Origin: Metallyticus violacea
Taxonomy: Eukaryota; Arthropoda; Insecta; Mantodea; Metallyticidae
Assembly (NCBI GenBank): GCA_030762175.1
Contig: CM060841.1
Coordinates: 11,196,501 to 11,260,500 of the forward strand
Length of the DNA stretch: 64,000 nucleotides
Direction: 5' to 3'
Shown here: positions 1 through 10,050 of the stretch, piece after piece
How positions within the stretch are numbered: position 1 is the first letter of the stretch
Layout: each line of letters opens with the position of its first letter
Notes under the pieces: model-generated
Database searches by the model: none
Told to the model about the DNA's origin: nothing
The model's input: the letters and a program-made list of their open reading frames with translations, nothing else
Program-made: the position numbers and the translations under genes

Positions 1-558
1 AGGGGCCACAAAGCCAAAGATGTAGAATACTACTCCAACCTAAATATGGTAATAAATACAAAAAAAAAAAAAAAACAGCATGCATAAATTTTCAATTAAC
101 AAATCGCAATTTGAACAACATAAAATTAGCAATAGAAAGGGAAAATATAGGTGAAATAAATAGTACAAACTTTCTCGGAATGATAATTGACAAAAACTTA
201 AACCAGAAAGCCCATGTGGCACACATTACCAAAAAAATAAATAAAGACATATATGTACTGAGACAAAATCAGTAAGACAATGGATAGTAAAACTAAAACA
301 CAGGTTTACAGGTTTATTATACACTTATATACTCGCACATTAGCTATGGCATTACACTGTGGGGGAATATTACACAAAGAGAAATGAAGAAAGTTTTAAA
401 ATTGCAGAAAAAAAACCACCAGAATAATAGGCAATAATAAACAAAAGTGTAGAAGCTTGTTTATGAATTTAAAAATTTATCTGCTCCATGCATATTTATA
501 CATGAAAGTATAAAAACTACTGTACATAAAAGACACCAAAAAAACTGTAATATACATT

Positions 559-916
559 AAAATGTAAATTGGAACTTGCACAGTGAAGCTAATCATGTCA
601 TTGATATCATTGTATGATTTAGTTGAACTACGTACTCTTAATACTTCACTCACTTGTCATAATGTAGGGAACCAGTTTTGAGAACATTTAGTTCTCATCT
701 TCAGCCAGGCTAAAGTTCAACTGTCGGATCATTCGTTGAGCTGTGGGAATGTGTATTCTGCTCTGGTGGCGGTGTGATAAACTTGCAGTTTATGTTTTCA
801 TCTCCAGCAAGGAAATGTAAATGTAAATGTTCTCGAAACCGGTTCCATACATTATGACAAGTGAATGAAGCATTAAGAGTGTGTAGTTCAACTGAATCAT
901 ACAATGATATCAATTA
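559..916 (-). mobile_element. Palindromic Penelope-like insertion inside the LINE
   Basis: A 358-bp insertion splits the LINE and is flanked by a 13-bp target-site duplication, TGTAATATACATT, at 546-558 and 917-929. It is an inverted repeat: the arm near 608-695 (ATATCATTGTATGATTTAGT onward) is mirrored at about 825-915. The left end carries a tail (reverse complement of tgattagcttcactg...) also seen at 11070-11110, 23608-23640 and 56045-56075. The - strand of the left arm holds a hammerhead-like core. Confidence 0.8.
666..710 (-). ncRNA. Hammerhead ribozyme relic (PLE family 2)
   Basis: Reading -, CTGAAGA (704-698) is followed by a perfect hairpin GAGAAC/GTTCTC with a short loop, then AAAAC where the core needs GAAAC, then TGGTTCC. 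The opposite arm (about 831-846, +) keeps GAAAC followed by CGGTTCC. The difference fits CpG decay of CGAAAC. The order CUGANGA, stem II, GAAA, short stem III and cleavage site is that of type I hammerheads known from PLEs. This arm is probably inactive. Confidence 0.65.
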
Positions 917-1239
917 TGTAATATACATTCTTATGGTTTGAGAAATAATGATGATTACTTCAGAACAACACTAAGGGGAACTTTGACTAACTACTCAGTA
1001 GAAATTGTAGGACAGAAATTATTCAGTAAACTGCCAAATGAAATAAAGAACAAAGCAAACAACAGAAATAATGAAAACCATAAAAAATATTTAATACAAA
1101 ATGCATTTTATAGAATAGAGGAATTTAAATATGGAACAGCTATGTAAAACTTTTGTATGCAATTTAAATACGATAGACTGACATGTCCTTTGAATGTACT
1201 TAAAAGGATGAAAATAAATTGAATTGATATAAAAAAAAT

Positions 1240-1965
1240 ACATTCCTGTACACTATATTTCACTACTATCATTACTTAATACACAACATAACTGTATTCA
1301 AATCAACTGAGCTGGGCACACTTTGCTGAGACCTGGCAATTGAAAGTTACTGTGTTTTTAACCACACATTTGGCTCAGTGCATATTAGCACATAATAGGT
1401 GGGGGGGAGGCTATCAAAACATGCATATGAATTATAAAAATTGCACTGTATTTCCATCATTTGCATCTTGAGGTGGTGCATTGTATTACCTAAAGAAAAG
1501 AGAAATTATAGTGTGTAGCAATGCAAAATATGTGAATTTGTTCTCTACTTGTTGGTTTGCTTTGAAATTTACCATACTAAACAATCATGCTAGGTATAAA
1601 TATATGCTTAAGTCCTCTTGCTTTACAAGGAAAATTTGAACTATATTTTTGTATGAATATCCTCTCCACAACTCCCTGATGGCATTTAAATTTGATTTCT
1701 TTAATCTGGGAAGGGTATTTAAATATGACATGAATGGGTTAAGAACATTTCCATTAAAAAGTTCTATGTTAAAGAATAGATGCATATATCACAAAGGCAT
1801 ACAGTATATTCAAAACTATATAATTCCTTTAACATATAGGGATTGGAAAAAATTTACAAACTGCAGTATTATAATTATTTTAATAAAAGCTCATTTCACA
1901 AAATCTGAGTACTGCACTTCCAGACTGTTTAAATACTGGGTAAGTGAATTATGTTTTGACTACAA
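1240..1965. other. RNF185 intron, no recognised element
   Basis: AT-rich sequence upstream of the first RNF185 exon in the window. The open frames here (for example 1649-2125 +) have no recognisable domain and run into SINE sequence, so they are treated as chance. Confidence 0.5.
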
Positions 1966-1978
1966 ACTTGGTAGTTGT

Positions 1979-2227
1979 TTTTTTTTTTTTTTGATTGATT
2001 TTATTTATTTACGCTCTTTAACATCTCAGGTTATCAGTGTCCCATTCAACTCAGGGCGTGAAACAGCTGACAAATTTTGCTCAGAGGCCTCTCTTTCAGG
2101 CTTGAGGTTCTTTTTCGTGCCATAAATGTATGACATGGGACCCACAGCTTATCTTCCCTCCCGAAGGAAGCCATACTTAGGATTTTTACGCCCGAAAAAA
2201 TCCATCGGTCCTGGCCGGGTTCGAACC
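1979..2227 (-). mobile_element. SINE family A, 5'-truncated
   Basis: A - strand copy of the tRNA-derived SINE best seen at 4186-4489. The poly-T run at its left end is the SINE poly(A) tail. It is cut off inside the tRNA head at the B box (GGGTTCGAACC on -). A 13-bp duplication encloses it: ACTTGGTAGTTGT at 1966-1978 and ACTTAGTAGTTGT at 2228-2240. Confidence 0.85.
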
Positions 2228-2389
2228 ACTTAGTAGTTGTCACATGAGTTCATATGAGTTATGATAATAAATTTGCCATTGTGCATTCTGAGCTTTAATG
2301 GGTTCTGTATACCACAGAATTAATTTAGGCTATGTAGAGTGACTGTGATATTTTTCTAAGTAATTAATATAAAATGTATAACTTTTCAG

Positions 2390-2444
2390 AAATAAAGTTC
2401 CTCCTAGACCACCAGGACAACGATCGGAGCCAGAAAACAATGGT
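2390..2444 (+). CDS. RNF185: RNF185/RNF5-like E3 ubiquitin ligase, internal exon (partial gene)
   Basis: The exon lies between an acceptor ending TTTTCAG (2389) and a consensus GTAAGT donor (2445). It begins with one base of a split codon and then encodes NKVPPRPPGQRSEPENNG, ending in phase 0. RNF185/RNF5 proteins are small ER-membrane RING ligases acting in ER-associated degradation, and this matches the proline-rich linker between their RING domain and the Gly/Phe-rich segment. The RING exons are not in the window and must lie to the left on +. The next exon is 4.2 kb downstream. RNF185 rather than RNF5 is the best guess; insects may have one gene equivalent to both. Confidence 0.9.
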
Positions 2445-2793
2445 GTAAGTATTACTATAAAAGTGTTTGTAAGGTTCTTAAAAAAACTGAAATTGAAGGA
2501 TATATATATATATTTTGAATTTAAAATATCATATTTGCATTAAATATACGGAGAAAAGGCATGGTAGAAGCTGAAGCTAGAAAATACACGGCTTTCATAA
2601 GGTTTTGTATCATCAGAATGCAACATTGGCATGTCTTTCTGGCTGCATTTGTTTTTCACCTGTTGTAGCCATGATTCTCCCACGAAGCACTCTGAATTGT
2701 TGCTTTGGGGTCAGACCTGTTTTTTGAAATAGAGGTTATATTAGTTTTAGTGTACTTTGCTAAGATAAGTGATAACTTACTAGAGTTATCAAT

Positions 2794-3070
2794 TTAATAA
2801 TACCATGGTATAAGTAAACTTGGAACAATTAATTTTTGTGCAAATAATACAATATTATCCTTTTTGATTAGAACACTGATTTTAACAATTTTGTTATTTT
2901 TTTCTATTTCATGATTCATTTCCCAAAAATGGTTCGCCACAACTGATTTAGCTTTATTATATGTGATATAGCTAAAATGTTCTTTAATGTGACATGTATA
3001 TTTCATTTTGTTTTTTCAATGTATTTTATTATAATCTGAACAATAACTTGATTTTTTTCTGAAGGAATTT
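2794..3070 (-). mobile_element. PLE GIY-YIG endonuclease fragment
   Basis: On - the translation contains KEHFSYITYNKAKSVVANHF followed by WEMNHEIEKN. This is a diverged version of the KEHFRxIxFKQxDKSAVAAHFWTxNHEI segment seen in the better copy at 55196-55627, the C-terminal part of a PLE GIY-YIG domain. The rest is decayed. Confidence 0.6.
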
Positions 3071-4002
3071 TGTCTATATGTTAAGATGTTATGTATCCAT
3101 TTTCACCAATTTTAGCATATTTATACAAGAGTTATTTAGGAATACATATAACCAATGCATTTCCATATATATTAAAACAAGTGGCACAGTGTGTATATCT
3201 TCATACTTGTTAAAAGAGACTAAATTGAACATGCATTAAAGATTTAATTTACAAGAATCAACAATAAAGCTAATAGAAAAAGAAAATAATCTTTCTTCCA
3301 TTTCTGCACTTAAGTATCAGAAAGAGAGGCATTTAGAATTTGATATTTTCAGAAAAAACACATACTGACAAATACAGTCAAGTTTACCAGAAACAGATAT
3401 AGTTAGAATTTGATGTTTTTAGAAAAAACACTTACTGATAAATATAGTGAAATTATTTTAGTTATGTACCACCTGAGTATGGTATTCACTGGGAAAGTGT
3501 AGCTGCTGAAGCCTGAAAAAGGTAGATAAGAGTTGCCGTGCATAAAGTTAGTATTTTTATTTTAGTGCTTATATTTTTTAATGAAAGCTTAAAATGATTC
3601 TGTATTTAAAACTGATAATAATAAGCACTAACCTGTGTAATAAGAAATGCTCAAAAGGGTGCCTCTCAATGACAATGCAATGCTGGCATCTGTATAGGAA
3701 ATTCCTGTATTTCGTGTCATTTTTCTTCCAGAACATGGCTGTTTGGAACATGTTTCTTGTCATTGAGACACGTTTCTTAAATTTTAATGAGTTAAGTTGC
3801 TCTATCTGGAAGATGATTCCCAGGATATTTCCTTATAAACCACCATATCATTTCTTTGTGTGAATCCATTTTCATATATGTTTGTATCATATGTAAAAGT
3901 CGTCAGATCTATCTTGTTGAATTAAAAGTAAAACTACTAAAATCATATTAAAACTCTCTTGACGTTTCACATTAAAACTTTTTTTTATTAAAAAAGTAAG
4001 TT

Positions 4003-4042
4003 GGGACTAGTTTTGTGAGTCACTTGCTCACATTGTCAACCA
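4003..4042 (-). ncRNA. Hammerhead ribozyme relic, left arm
   Basis: On -: TTGACAA (4039-4033) in place of CTGACGA, then a hairpin GTGAG/CTCAC, then AAAAC in place of GAAAC, then TAGTCC with a GTC site. Both changes are C-to-T or G-to-A at what would be CpG in the consensus, so this is a CpG-decayed ribozyme. The same core, equally decayed, is at 5351-5385 on +. Confidence 0.5.
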
Positions 4043-4185
4043 TTTGACGACTAACGAATCACTTCAAGTAGGATGTATATGGCTATGTGTTGATGAATCT
4101 GTACAATATGTTGTATGCTTCCAGTATATCATAATTCATAAGATGTTCATATTTTTTTATATAAATCTTTTCCCATATATATATA

Positions 4186-4489
4186 GTCGGTCCTGGTGAT
4201 GTAGTGGTTACCATACTTGCCTCCTACACCCAAATCGCGGGTTCGAACCCGGCCGGGACCGATGGATTTTTTGGGGGCGTAAAAATCCTAAGTATGGCTT
4301 CCTTTGGAAGGGAAGTAAAGCCGTGGGTCCCGTGTCGTACATTTACGGCACGAAAAAGAACCTCAAGCCTGAAAGAGAGGCCAATAGCAAAATTTGTCGG
4401 CCGTTTCACGCCCTGTGTTGAATGGGATGCTGATGACCTGAGATGTTAAAGAGCGTCCATAAATAAATAAATCCAAAAAAAAAAAAAAA
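4186..4489 (+). mobile_element. SINE family A, full length, tRNA-derived
   Basis: The best copy in the window. The tRNA-like head has an A-box-like TGATGTAGTGGTTA (about 4197-4210) and a perfect B box GGTTCGAACCC (4240-4250), so an internal RNA polymerase III promoter. The body contains ATCCTAAGTATGGCTTCCTT and GACCTGAGATGTTAAAGAGC and ends in AAATAAATAAATCC plus an A run. Short duplication ccatata on each side. It interrupts a PLE fragment and is therefore younger than it. Related copies: 1979, 17616, 43407, 57548 and 63818. Confidence 0.9.
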
Positions 4490-4834
4490 TCCATATACTA
4501 AGTTCCTTTGGGTGCTGAACCTCTGTTAGCAGTATTATATCCTTTTCTGTTTCATGATTTTTATTCCAAAAATGTGCTGCTGCTGCAGATTTTTCTAATT
4601 GCTTGTATCTAACATTTCTCCAGTGCTCTTTCAATCTAATACTGAAGTGTCTTTTGGTCTTGCCTGTGTATACTTTCTCACAATCCTTATATTTGATCCT
4701 ATATATATATATATATATATTAATGAAACATAAAAATAAAGAAACACTATTAACAATGTAACAAATTAACACTAATAATAAAAGTAGATAAAGATAAAAC
4801 ACAGAGAAAGAGTCACACTTGAAACTCTGTATCT

Positions 4835-4964
4835 ATTTATGGGTGCTAAAGTGATGTTATATTGTTTGAATATTTTTTTGGCCAAAGTGATGTTGTATTG
4901 TTTGAATATTCACTTTGACACCCATAAAAATATTCAATAATACATCACTTTGGCACCCATAAAT
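4835..4964. repeat. Local inverted and direct repeat
   Basis: ttatgggtgctaaagtgatg at the left is mirrored by catcactttggcacccataa at the right. Within it aaagtgatgttatattgtttgaatatt occurs twice in direct order (about 4848 and 4884). It sits at the centre of the inverted PLE pair. Confidence 0.75.
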
Positions 4965-5348
4965 TAATGTGATTTTAGTAGTTTTACTTTTAATTCAACA
5001 AAATTTATGATAGTTTCACTGTGTACATTCCTACATTCATTTTTAATTGAAATCTATCGACTTTCTAGCCTTTAGGAACAAGACGACTCAAATCAAACAC
5101 ATTTTTGGAATGAAAATCATTATATCCTTTTCTAATAATGTGAAAAGGATATAATACTGCTAAGAGCGGTTCAGCACCTAAAAGAACTTAGTATATGGGA
5201 AATGATTTATATAAAAAATCTGAACATAGACTTATGAATTTTGATATACCAGAAGCAGACAACATATTGTACAGATTCATCAACAGACCACCAGAGCACA
5301 CACAGCCAAGTATACGTCCTACTTGAAGTGATTCGTTAGTTATCAAAT

Positions 5349-5390
5349 GGTTGACAATGTGAGCAAGTGAGTCACAAAACTAGTCCTAAC
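5349..5390 (+). ncRNA. Hammerhead ribozyme relic, right arm
   Basis: TTGACAA at 5351-5357, a GTGAGcaagtGAGTCAC hairpin, AAAAC at 5376-5380, GTC at 5383-5385. It is the mirror of the - strand copy at 4003-4042 with the same two core changes. Confidence 0.5.
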
Positions 5391-5879
5391 TTACTTAAGT
5401 AATGTATTAATGTGAAACATCAAGAGAGTTTAATATGATTTTAGTAGTTTTACTTTTAATTCAACAAGATTAATGGTAGTTTCAATGTGTGGATTCCTAC
5501 ATTCATTTTTAATTGAATTGTATTGACTCTATAGTTCAGGAGTATATTTATTATAGTTCAGGAGTATATTTATTCAGTAGCATAACTAACAAAGAACAAT
5601 TTGCACACAATGAAAATACCACATGAACACACAACTATTCAGTGACAAAGCCTCCCTCATATTAGCTATAAGCTCTTACTAACACATGCATTATATGGCC
5701 TTGACTTATATAGTATTGACTTCTAGTATGCAGCTACCTTCTGCCAGCCTGAACTCAAATAACCTTAATGTATATTAAAGTCAATAGTTTCAGTTCTATC
5801 GACTTTAATTCAATTTACCGTGCAATAATCGATAGCTGAACATGCAGCCTAATAAATGCCTCTTAAACTAAATAGAATA

Positions 5880-6460
5880 TAATAAAGAATATAAACATAT
5901 AACCATAATTGCAGAATACGGTGACTTTAGTGAAGAGCCAGTGGATAAAAAGATAACAAAGTTAAAAAAATGTTGAAAAGAATTTAACATCACCTTGACT
6001 CCACAAAACAATTACAGTATAAAGCACATGGACAAAATTTCCTGAGTAAAGAAACCAGGCATCTGCCATTAATTGTTCAGATTGTAATACAATATACATT
6101 GGAAAAAAATATAAATTCAGACTTAACATTTTAGGAAATCAGGTATAATATAACATAAATAAACAGATGAATCGTGAAAGAGGAACATTAACAAAATTAT
6201 TAAAATTAGCATACTAGCCATTGGAACTTAGCTTATGAAAAAAGAATGCCTAAAGAAATAGCTTGATAAATTTCAGATAGCAGATGACAGCTTAGTTGCA
6301 AATGTTATAATATTCCACTGGAAGTTAGCTTAGGTGTCCAAAATCAATTCAAATTACTCTTCAGTTGACTAGCAGCTGAGGATGATGTGCACAAGGATCC
6401 ACAAAACATGTTCTACCAATAAACATTGGTAAGTGGAGAAATAAGAGTGCGTAATCTAAT
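5880..6460 (+). mobile_element. Decayed PLE fragment with 3' end
   Basis: Stop-riddled + translation with a CSDCNTIYIGKKYKFRL-like stretch at about 6078-6125, matching the Cys-containing start of the PLE GIY-YIG module. Downstream, 6374-6415 has a hammerhead-like core and the aagagtgcgtaat tail motif seen in other PLE ends. Confidence 0.55.
6372..6416 (+). ncRNA. Hammerhead ribozyme relic
   Basis: CTGAGGA at 6376-6382, a poor hairpin GTG/CAC region, AAAAC at 6403-6407 in place of GAAAC, then ATGTTC. Similar to the better core at 10983-11016. Probably inactive. Confidence 0.45.
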
Positions 6461-6609
6461 CTCTAGTTAAAGCATTTAATTTATTTGTTCTCCATCATGG
6501 AAGTTATACTAAGTAGCATTAAAAAAATCCTATTAGGTTTAAACTTAGAGATAAAGAAAAAGAAACTCTGGAACACAAATAACGATGATTTTATTAAATT
6601 GTAACACAG

Positions 6610-6727
6610 GGATTTCCTGGATTTGGCTTTGGGGATGGTGGTTTCCATATGTCATTTGGAATTGGTGCCTTCCCTTTTGGATTCTTCACTTCGACTTTTA
6701 ATTTTGGAGAAGCAAGACCCAGTGCAG
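6610..6727 (+). CDS. RNF185: RNF185/RNF5-like E3 ubiquitin ligase, Gly/Phe-rich exon
   Basis: Acceptor ACACAG at 6604-6609 and donor GTAGGT at 6728. The exon is 118 nt, phase 0 in and phase 1 out. It encodes [20 protein letters not shown] and then [19 protein letters not shown]. This Gly/Phe-rich FGFGDGGF...[10 protein letters not shown] block is highly characteristic of RNF185, between the RING linker and the C-terminal membrane anchors. Donor and acceptor phases agree with both neighbouring exons. The + open frame called at 6623-6832 is in a different register and is not the gene product. Confidence 0.93.
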
Positions 6728-7514
6728 GTAGGTTATTTGTGTAGTGAAATGTTATTAACTGCTTCAAAATCAGCTGTGTGCAGATCGCTAGAAGTTGTAT
6801 CTTGTAAAAGTATTGTGAACTTTATAATATGAATAGACAAGAGATTGTAAAATTCCTTCCTGCCAGTTCTGTAACAACTGAGAAAGCAGAGAGCTCTCCT
6901 AACAAAAGAGAATGAAACTTTTATATATATTTATAATTATTTGGTGAAGGGTGTAGTATTAAGTTCACATTTCATATCCAAGTAATTTTTGTATTAACAC
7001 TTTTTCAACTAACATATTTAATGGAATATAAACATAGCTCATTTCATGGCTCCAAAGAAAGTCAGCAGATCGAGGTACCTATTACATATTAAGTACAGAG
7101 TTATGTAATCTTTTAATACATACATTTATTATTGGCATACAGAAATATTGTTGACACTGGAGTATAATGAGATGAATTCTACCATAGAAAATTTCTATTT
7201 TTATTTCTGTAATTTTGTTTCTTTATGTTTATATTTTGGACAAATTGCTTATAGTTTAGTAGATTAGAAATTCCTCAATATTCTTTCCATTCTTTTCTGG
7301 AATTAAAAAAATCTTAACACTGTCACTGGAATTATCCGTAAGTATTATACTATTATTCATAATAAATAAAATGTGATGCAACATATTGAAAACTGCTGAG
7401 TAAACCTTAAAAATTTTGCTTAAAGGCATATTCTCATTAAGTGTTAGTGTTGAAATTTGTACTTTAAAGACATCAGTATCTGGAATGTATTATTTAATAT
7501 AGCCACACTTATAC

Positions 7515-7794
7515 CACCACGGGTGGCCAAGGCCGTTAAGTTTCGGACTCGTGAGCGGGACTGGGTTTGAATACCGCCAGGACTGTCCTTCCTGAGGTTT
7601 TTTCCAGGTTTTCCTCAGTCCTCATAAATGGCAAATGCCAGGGAGGTACCCTAAACTTAGGCCTGGAACGATTCCTTCCTTAAAAATAAATCCTTTCCCA
7701 ATGTATCATTTCATGTCATGTATCATCAGTGTCCATTGCCTGTGGTGCCTCTGTAGCAAAAACGGGCATTAAACACTATTCATTCATTTCATTC
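7515..7794 (+). mobile_element. SINE family B, tRNA-derived
   Basis: The head GGGTGGCCAAGGCCGTTAAG followed by GGACTCGTGAGCGGGACTGG and a B-box-like GGGTTTGAATACC resembles a tRNA with a long variable arm (Ser/Leu type). The body contains CAGGTTTTCCTCAGTCCTCA, CCCTAAACTTAGGCCTGGAA and ATGTATCATCAGTGTCC, ending GGCATTAAACACTATTCATT. Duplication TAGCCACACTTATAC (7500-7514) against TAGCCACACTCATAC (7795-7809). Other copies: about 40595, 50425, 53750 and 60893. Confidence 0.9.
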
Positions 7795-8357
7795 TAGCCA
7801 CACTCATACAATAAGAACAGTCTGCATTGGCAACTTTGATGTTTTTGCTCCTAAGTAAGCTCTGAGTTGAATTTACTTCTGAATGAATTCATCTGATGTT
7901 TCTATCACCTCAACTAGCATGTGTGTGCTAGCAGACAGCTTTTAAACTTGAACATGGAAGTTACTGATTCATTCATTAAAATGTTGACTGCAATGAAAAT
8001 GTATTTTTTTCTTTTTAAAATAGACATGAAATTCCAATGTTTGTCTTTGAAATAAAGAGTAATTATGTAGAACACCACTTTTTATTAAAGTGGGTAAATC
8101 ATGTTTTTTACTCCAGTTTTTCACTTTTGCTTATTTAATGGTGGTTTCTGAATGATGGTCAGGCATTTTTATGGATGATGATTACTACCACTACCAGTAC
8201 CGCTACCACTACTAAATCCCTTCTTTATTTTTAGCTGAGAAAGTGTAACATTTCTGAATTATACAGTAACACAAAAAAATTTAAAGTTGAGTTAAGAAAC
8301 GAGCATAGATTAACCTAAACTTAGGTATTCATTTTTTACACTAAACTCCATTCACTT

Positions 8358-8412
8358 ACACAAAAGTAAGACGTGTTTCTGGAGAATCTCTCCCATCTTC
8401 AGTTGCTCACTG
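8358..8412 (-). ncRNA. Hammerhead ribozyme (type I) in PLE, left arm
   Basis: On -: CTGAAGA (8402-8396), hairpin GGGAGA-gat-TCTCC, GAAAC (8379-8375), ACGTC with the GTC cleavage triplet at 8372-8370. The complete core is present; stem I can form with one mismatch (AAcGAG against UUaCUU). Self-cleavage is an inference from the core. Confidence 0.75.
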
Positions 8413-10001
8413 AACCGCCATTACTCGAAACGATGGCAGGACAACCAGATGTTCCTTTGGTGACCTGTGTTGGTTGAAGTAGAAAGTTACTGAGTTCATC
8501 CATAGGAGGAAACTCAAATTCATTAGGTTTTCTCTGTTTTTTAATATGAAAATTTTTTCCCAAGTGGATAACTCAATGGGTTGTTCACAATCTGCACATT
8601 TTATTTCGTAAATTCCTGATTTCTGTTCTGTTGGTATGGAGTCTTTTACTGTGCAAACTAATAAATTCTTGATGTTGTATCTGTTCTTTGGGGCTAACAT
8701 TATCCCATGTTCTTTGAAGATTTTCTTGAGCTTGTGGTAAATTGGTTGGTAGGTGAAACTTTTGAATTTGTATTCTTCTTTTGTGTTTTTCAGTGTGGAA
8801 ACTTACCTTATCCCTTTTTGTCTTTTAGATTTATTGATAATTTTTATCACTGTCTTTGTTGAAACCATTGATTATAGCTGTCTTTATTATTTGTTTGTAT
8901 TCTATTTTGTACTCTGCTTCTGTGAGTGGAATATTCATCAATCTGTGTGCCAAACTGTGAAAAACTGCATATTTAAGTGGAATGGGGTTATAACTCTCAT
9001 TTTTATGTAGTTTTCTGTGTGTGTTTCTTTTCTGTAAATTCCAAAATTCAAATAATCTCCATTTCTTATCATTTTTAAATCTAGAAAAGGTAGCCACCCA
9101 TTTCTTTCTTCTTCTATAGTAAATTGTATGGATTCATGTTGCAAATTAAGAAGTTTCAGGGCATCTATTGAGTGTTTCTTCGGTATTATTGTAAAAATAT
9201 CATCCATATACCTATATCATGACTTGAAAATTAAAGGGAAGGCTTTTGTGATATGTATTTCAAATGAGCTTGTGAATAACTCTGCTAGAAAAGGTGACAA
9301 AGGGTTTCTCATAGCTAGACTTCAAACTTGTTGGTAATACTTTTTGTTCAAGCTGAAGTAATTTTGTTTAATGCAAATATTAATAAGTTTTAATAAGTCT
9401 TCTATTTCTTCTACAAAGACTACAAACCAATTGAAAAGAATCCACTCAATAAATGTAATAAAATGTTAAACAAAACATTAAATGAAGTCAAAACACTATC
9501 CACTACTGAAAAACAGAATATGACACAGAGTATTCCAGTATTACCCAGGCTTTATGCACTACCTAAAATACATAAAAATGATAACAGCATGAGACCAATA
9601 ATAAGCAATATCAATTCACTCACATACCAGGTAGCAAAAAAATTGATCAAAGGCTTCAATTCTTTTAAGAGATTCCAAAGTTTGAGCATTGAAAATTCAG
9701 TTGACCTAGTCAAAAAACTTGAAAATAGCAGAATTACAGCTGGAGATATAATGGTTTCATTTGATGTAAAAGCCATATTCCTGAGCATACCTATAGAGAA
9801 ACTTATGCTTATACTGAAGAAATGGTTAACATCAATAAATTTAAAAACAGAAGAAAAATTTTCATATTAAAAAATAGAGAAAACCTAATGAATTTCGAAT
9901 TTCCTCCTATGGATGAACTCAGTAACTTTCTACTTCAACCGACAGAGGCCATCACAGGAACATTCGGTTGTCCTGCCATCTTTTCCAGTAACAGCAGTTC
10001 A

Positions 10002-10050
10002 GTGAGCAACTGAAGATGGGAGAGATTCTCCCTGAAACGCATCTTACTTT
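10002..10050 (+). ncRNA. Hammerhead ribozyme in PLE, right arm, overlapping the ORF stop
   Basis: CTGAAGA at 10010-10016, hairpin GGGAGagattCTCCC, GAAAC at 10034-10038, GCATC following where the other arm has ACGTC. The TGA at 10011-10013, part of the core, is also the stop codon of the PLE reading frame ending SSSVSN. Confidence 0.7.

Larger units (their letters stand above)
1..1230 (+). mobile_element. 3' end of a jockey/CR1-like LINE, decayed and interrupted
   Basis: Translating + in several frames gives the C-terminal part of a non-LTR reverse transcriptase. Near 150-240 there is a FLGMIIDKNL-type motif followed by an AHVAHITKKI stretch, then YSHISYGITLWGN near 325-370 and KLQKKTTRII near 400-430. 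After an inserted PLE palindrome the frame resumes at about 938 with RNNDDYFRTT and KLFSKLPNEIKNK and ends at 1147. This order is typical of the RT thumb and C-terminal tail of insect jockey/CR1-clade LINEs. Stops and frameshifts show it is dead, and the 5' part lies outside the window. Clade assignment is from motif memory and tentative. Confidence 0.75.
3900..5520. mobile_element. Inverted pair of PLE fragments with a nested SINE
   Basis: The left arm runs on - (about 4700 down to 3900) and the right arm on + (about 5040-5480). The - arm encodes a GIY-YIG endonuclease fragment (4480-4705: YKDCEKVYTGKTKRHFSIRL, then AAAAHFWNKNHETEKD). The end near 3918-3960 (aattaaaagtaaaactacta) recurs inverted at 4977-5000 and 5445-5470. 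The ttgaagtgattcgttag and ttgacaatgtgagcaagtga blocks occur at 4020-4075 (-) and 5320-5375 (+). The left arm is split by a SINE at 4186-4489. A hammerhead relic sits in each arm. Confidence 0.75.
2445..6609 (+). other. RNF185 intron (4.2 kb)
   Basis: The intron between two RNF185 exons holds PLE fragments (2794-3070, 3900-5520, 5880-6460) and a SINE. The stretches 2445-2790 and 3075-3900 show only AT-rich sequence. Confidence 0.8.

Noticed and set aside
1649..2125. 158-codon + frame
   Set aside because: Its 3' part runs antisense through a SINE and the rest has no motif; composition matches intron.
4197..4260. Functional tRNA gene
   Set aside because: A and B boxes are present but it continues into a SINE body with target duplication, and the anticodon arm does not fold properly.
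4204..4449. Frames with SMASFGRE and ARKRTSSLKERP peptides, also at 2046, 17686 and 63788
   Set aside because: Translations of SINE A that recur with each SINE copy; not a protein family.
6623..6832. 69-codon + frame over the RNF185 exon
   Set aside because: Shadow in a different register; the real frame is fixed by splice phases and the FGFGDGGF motif.
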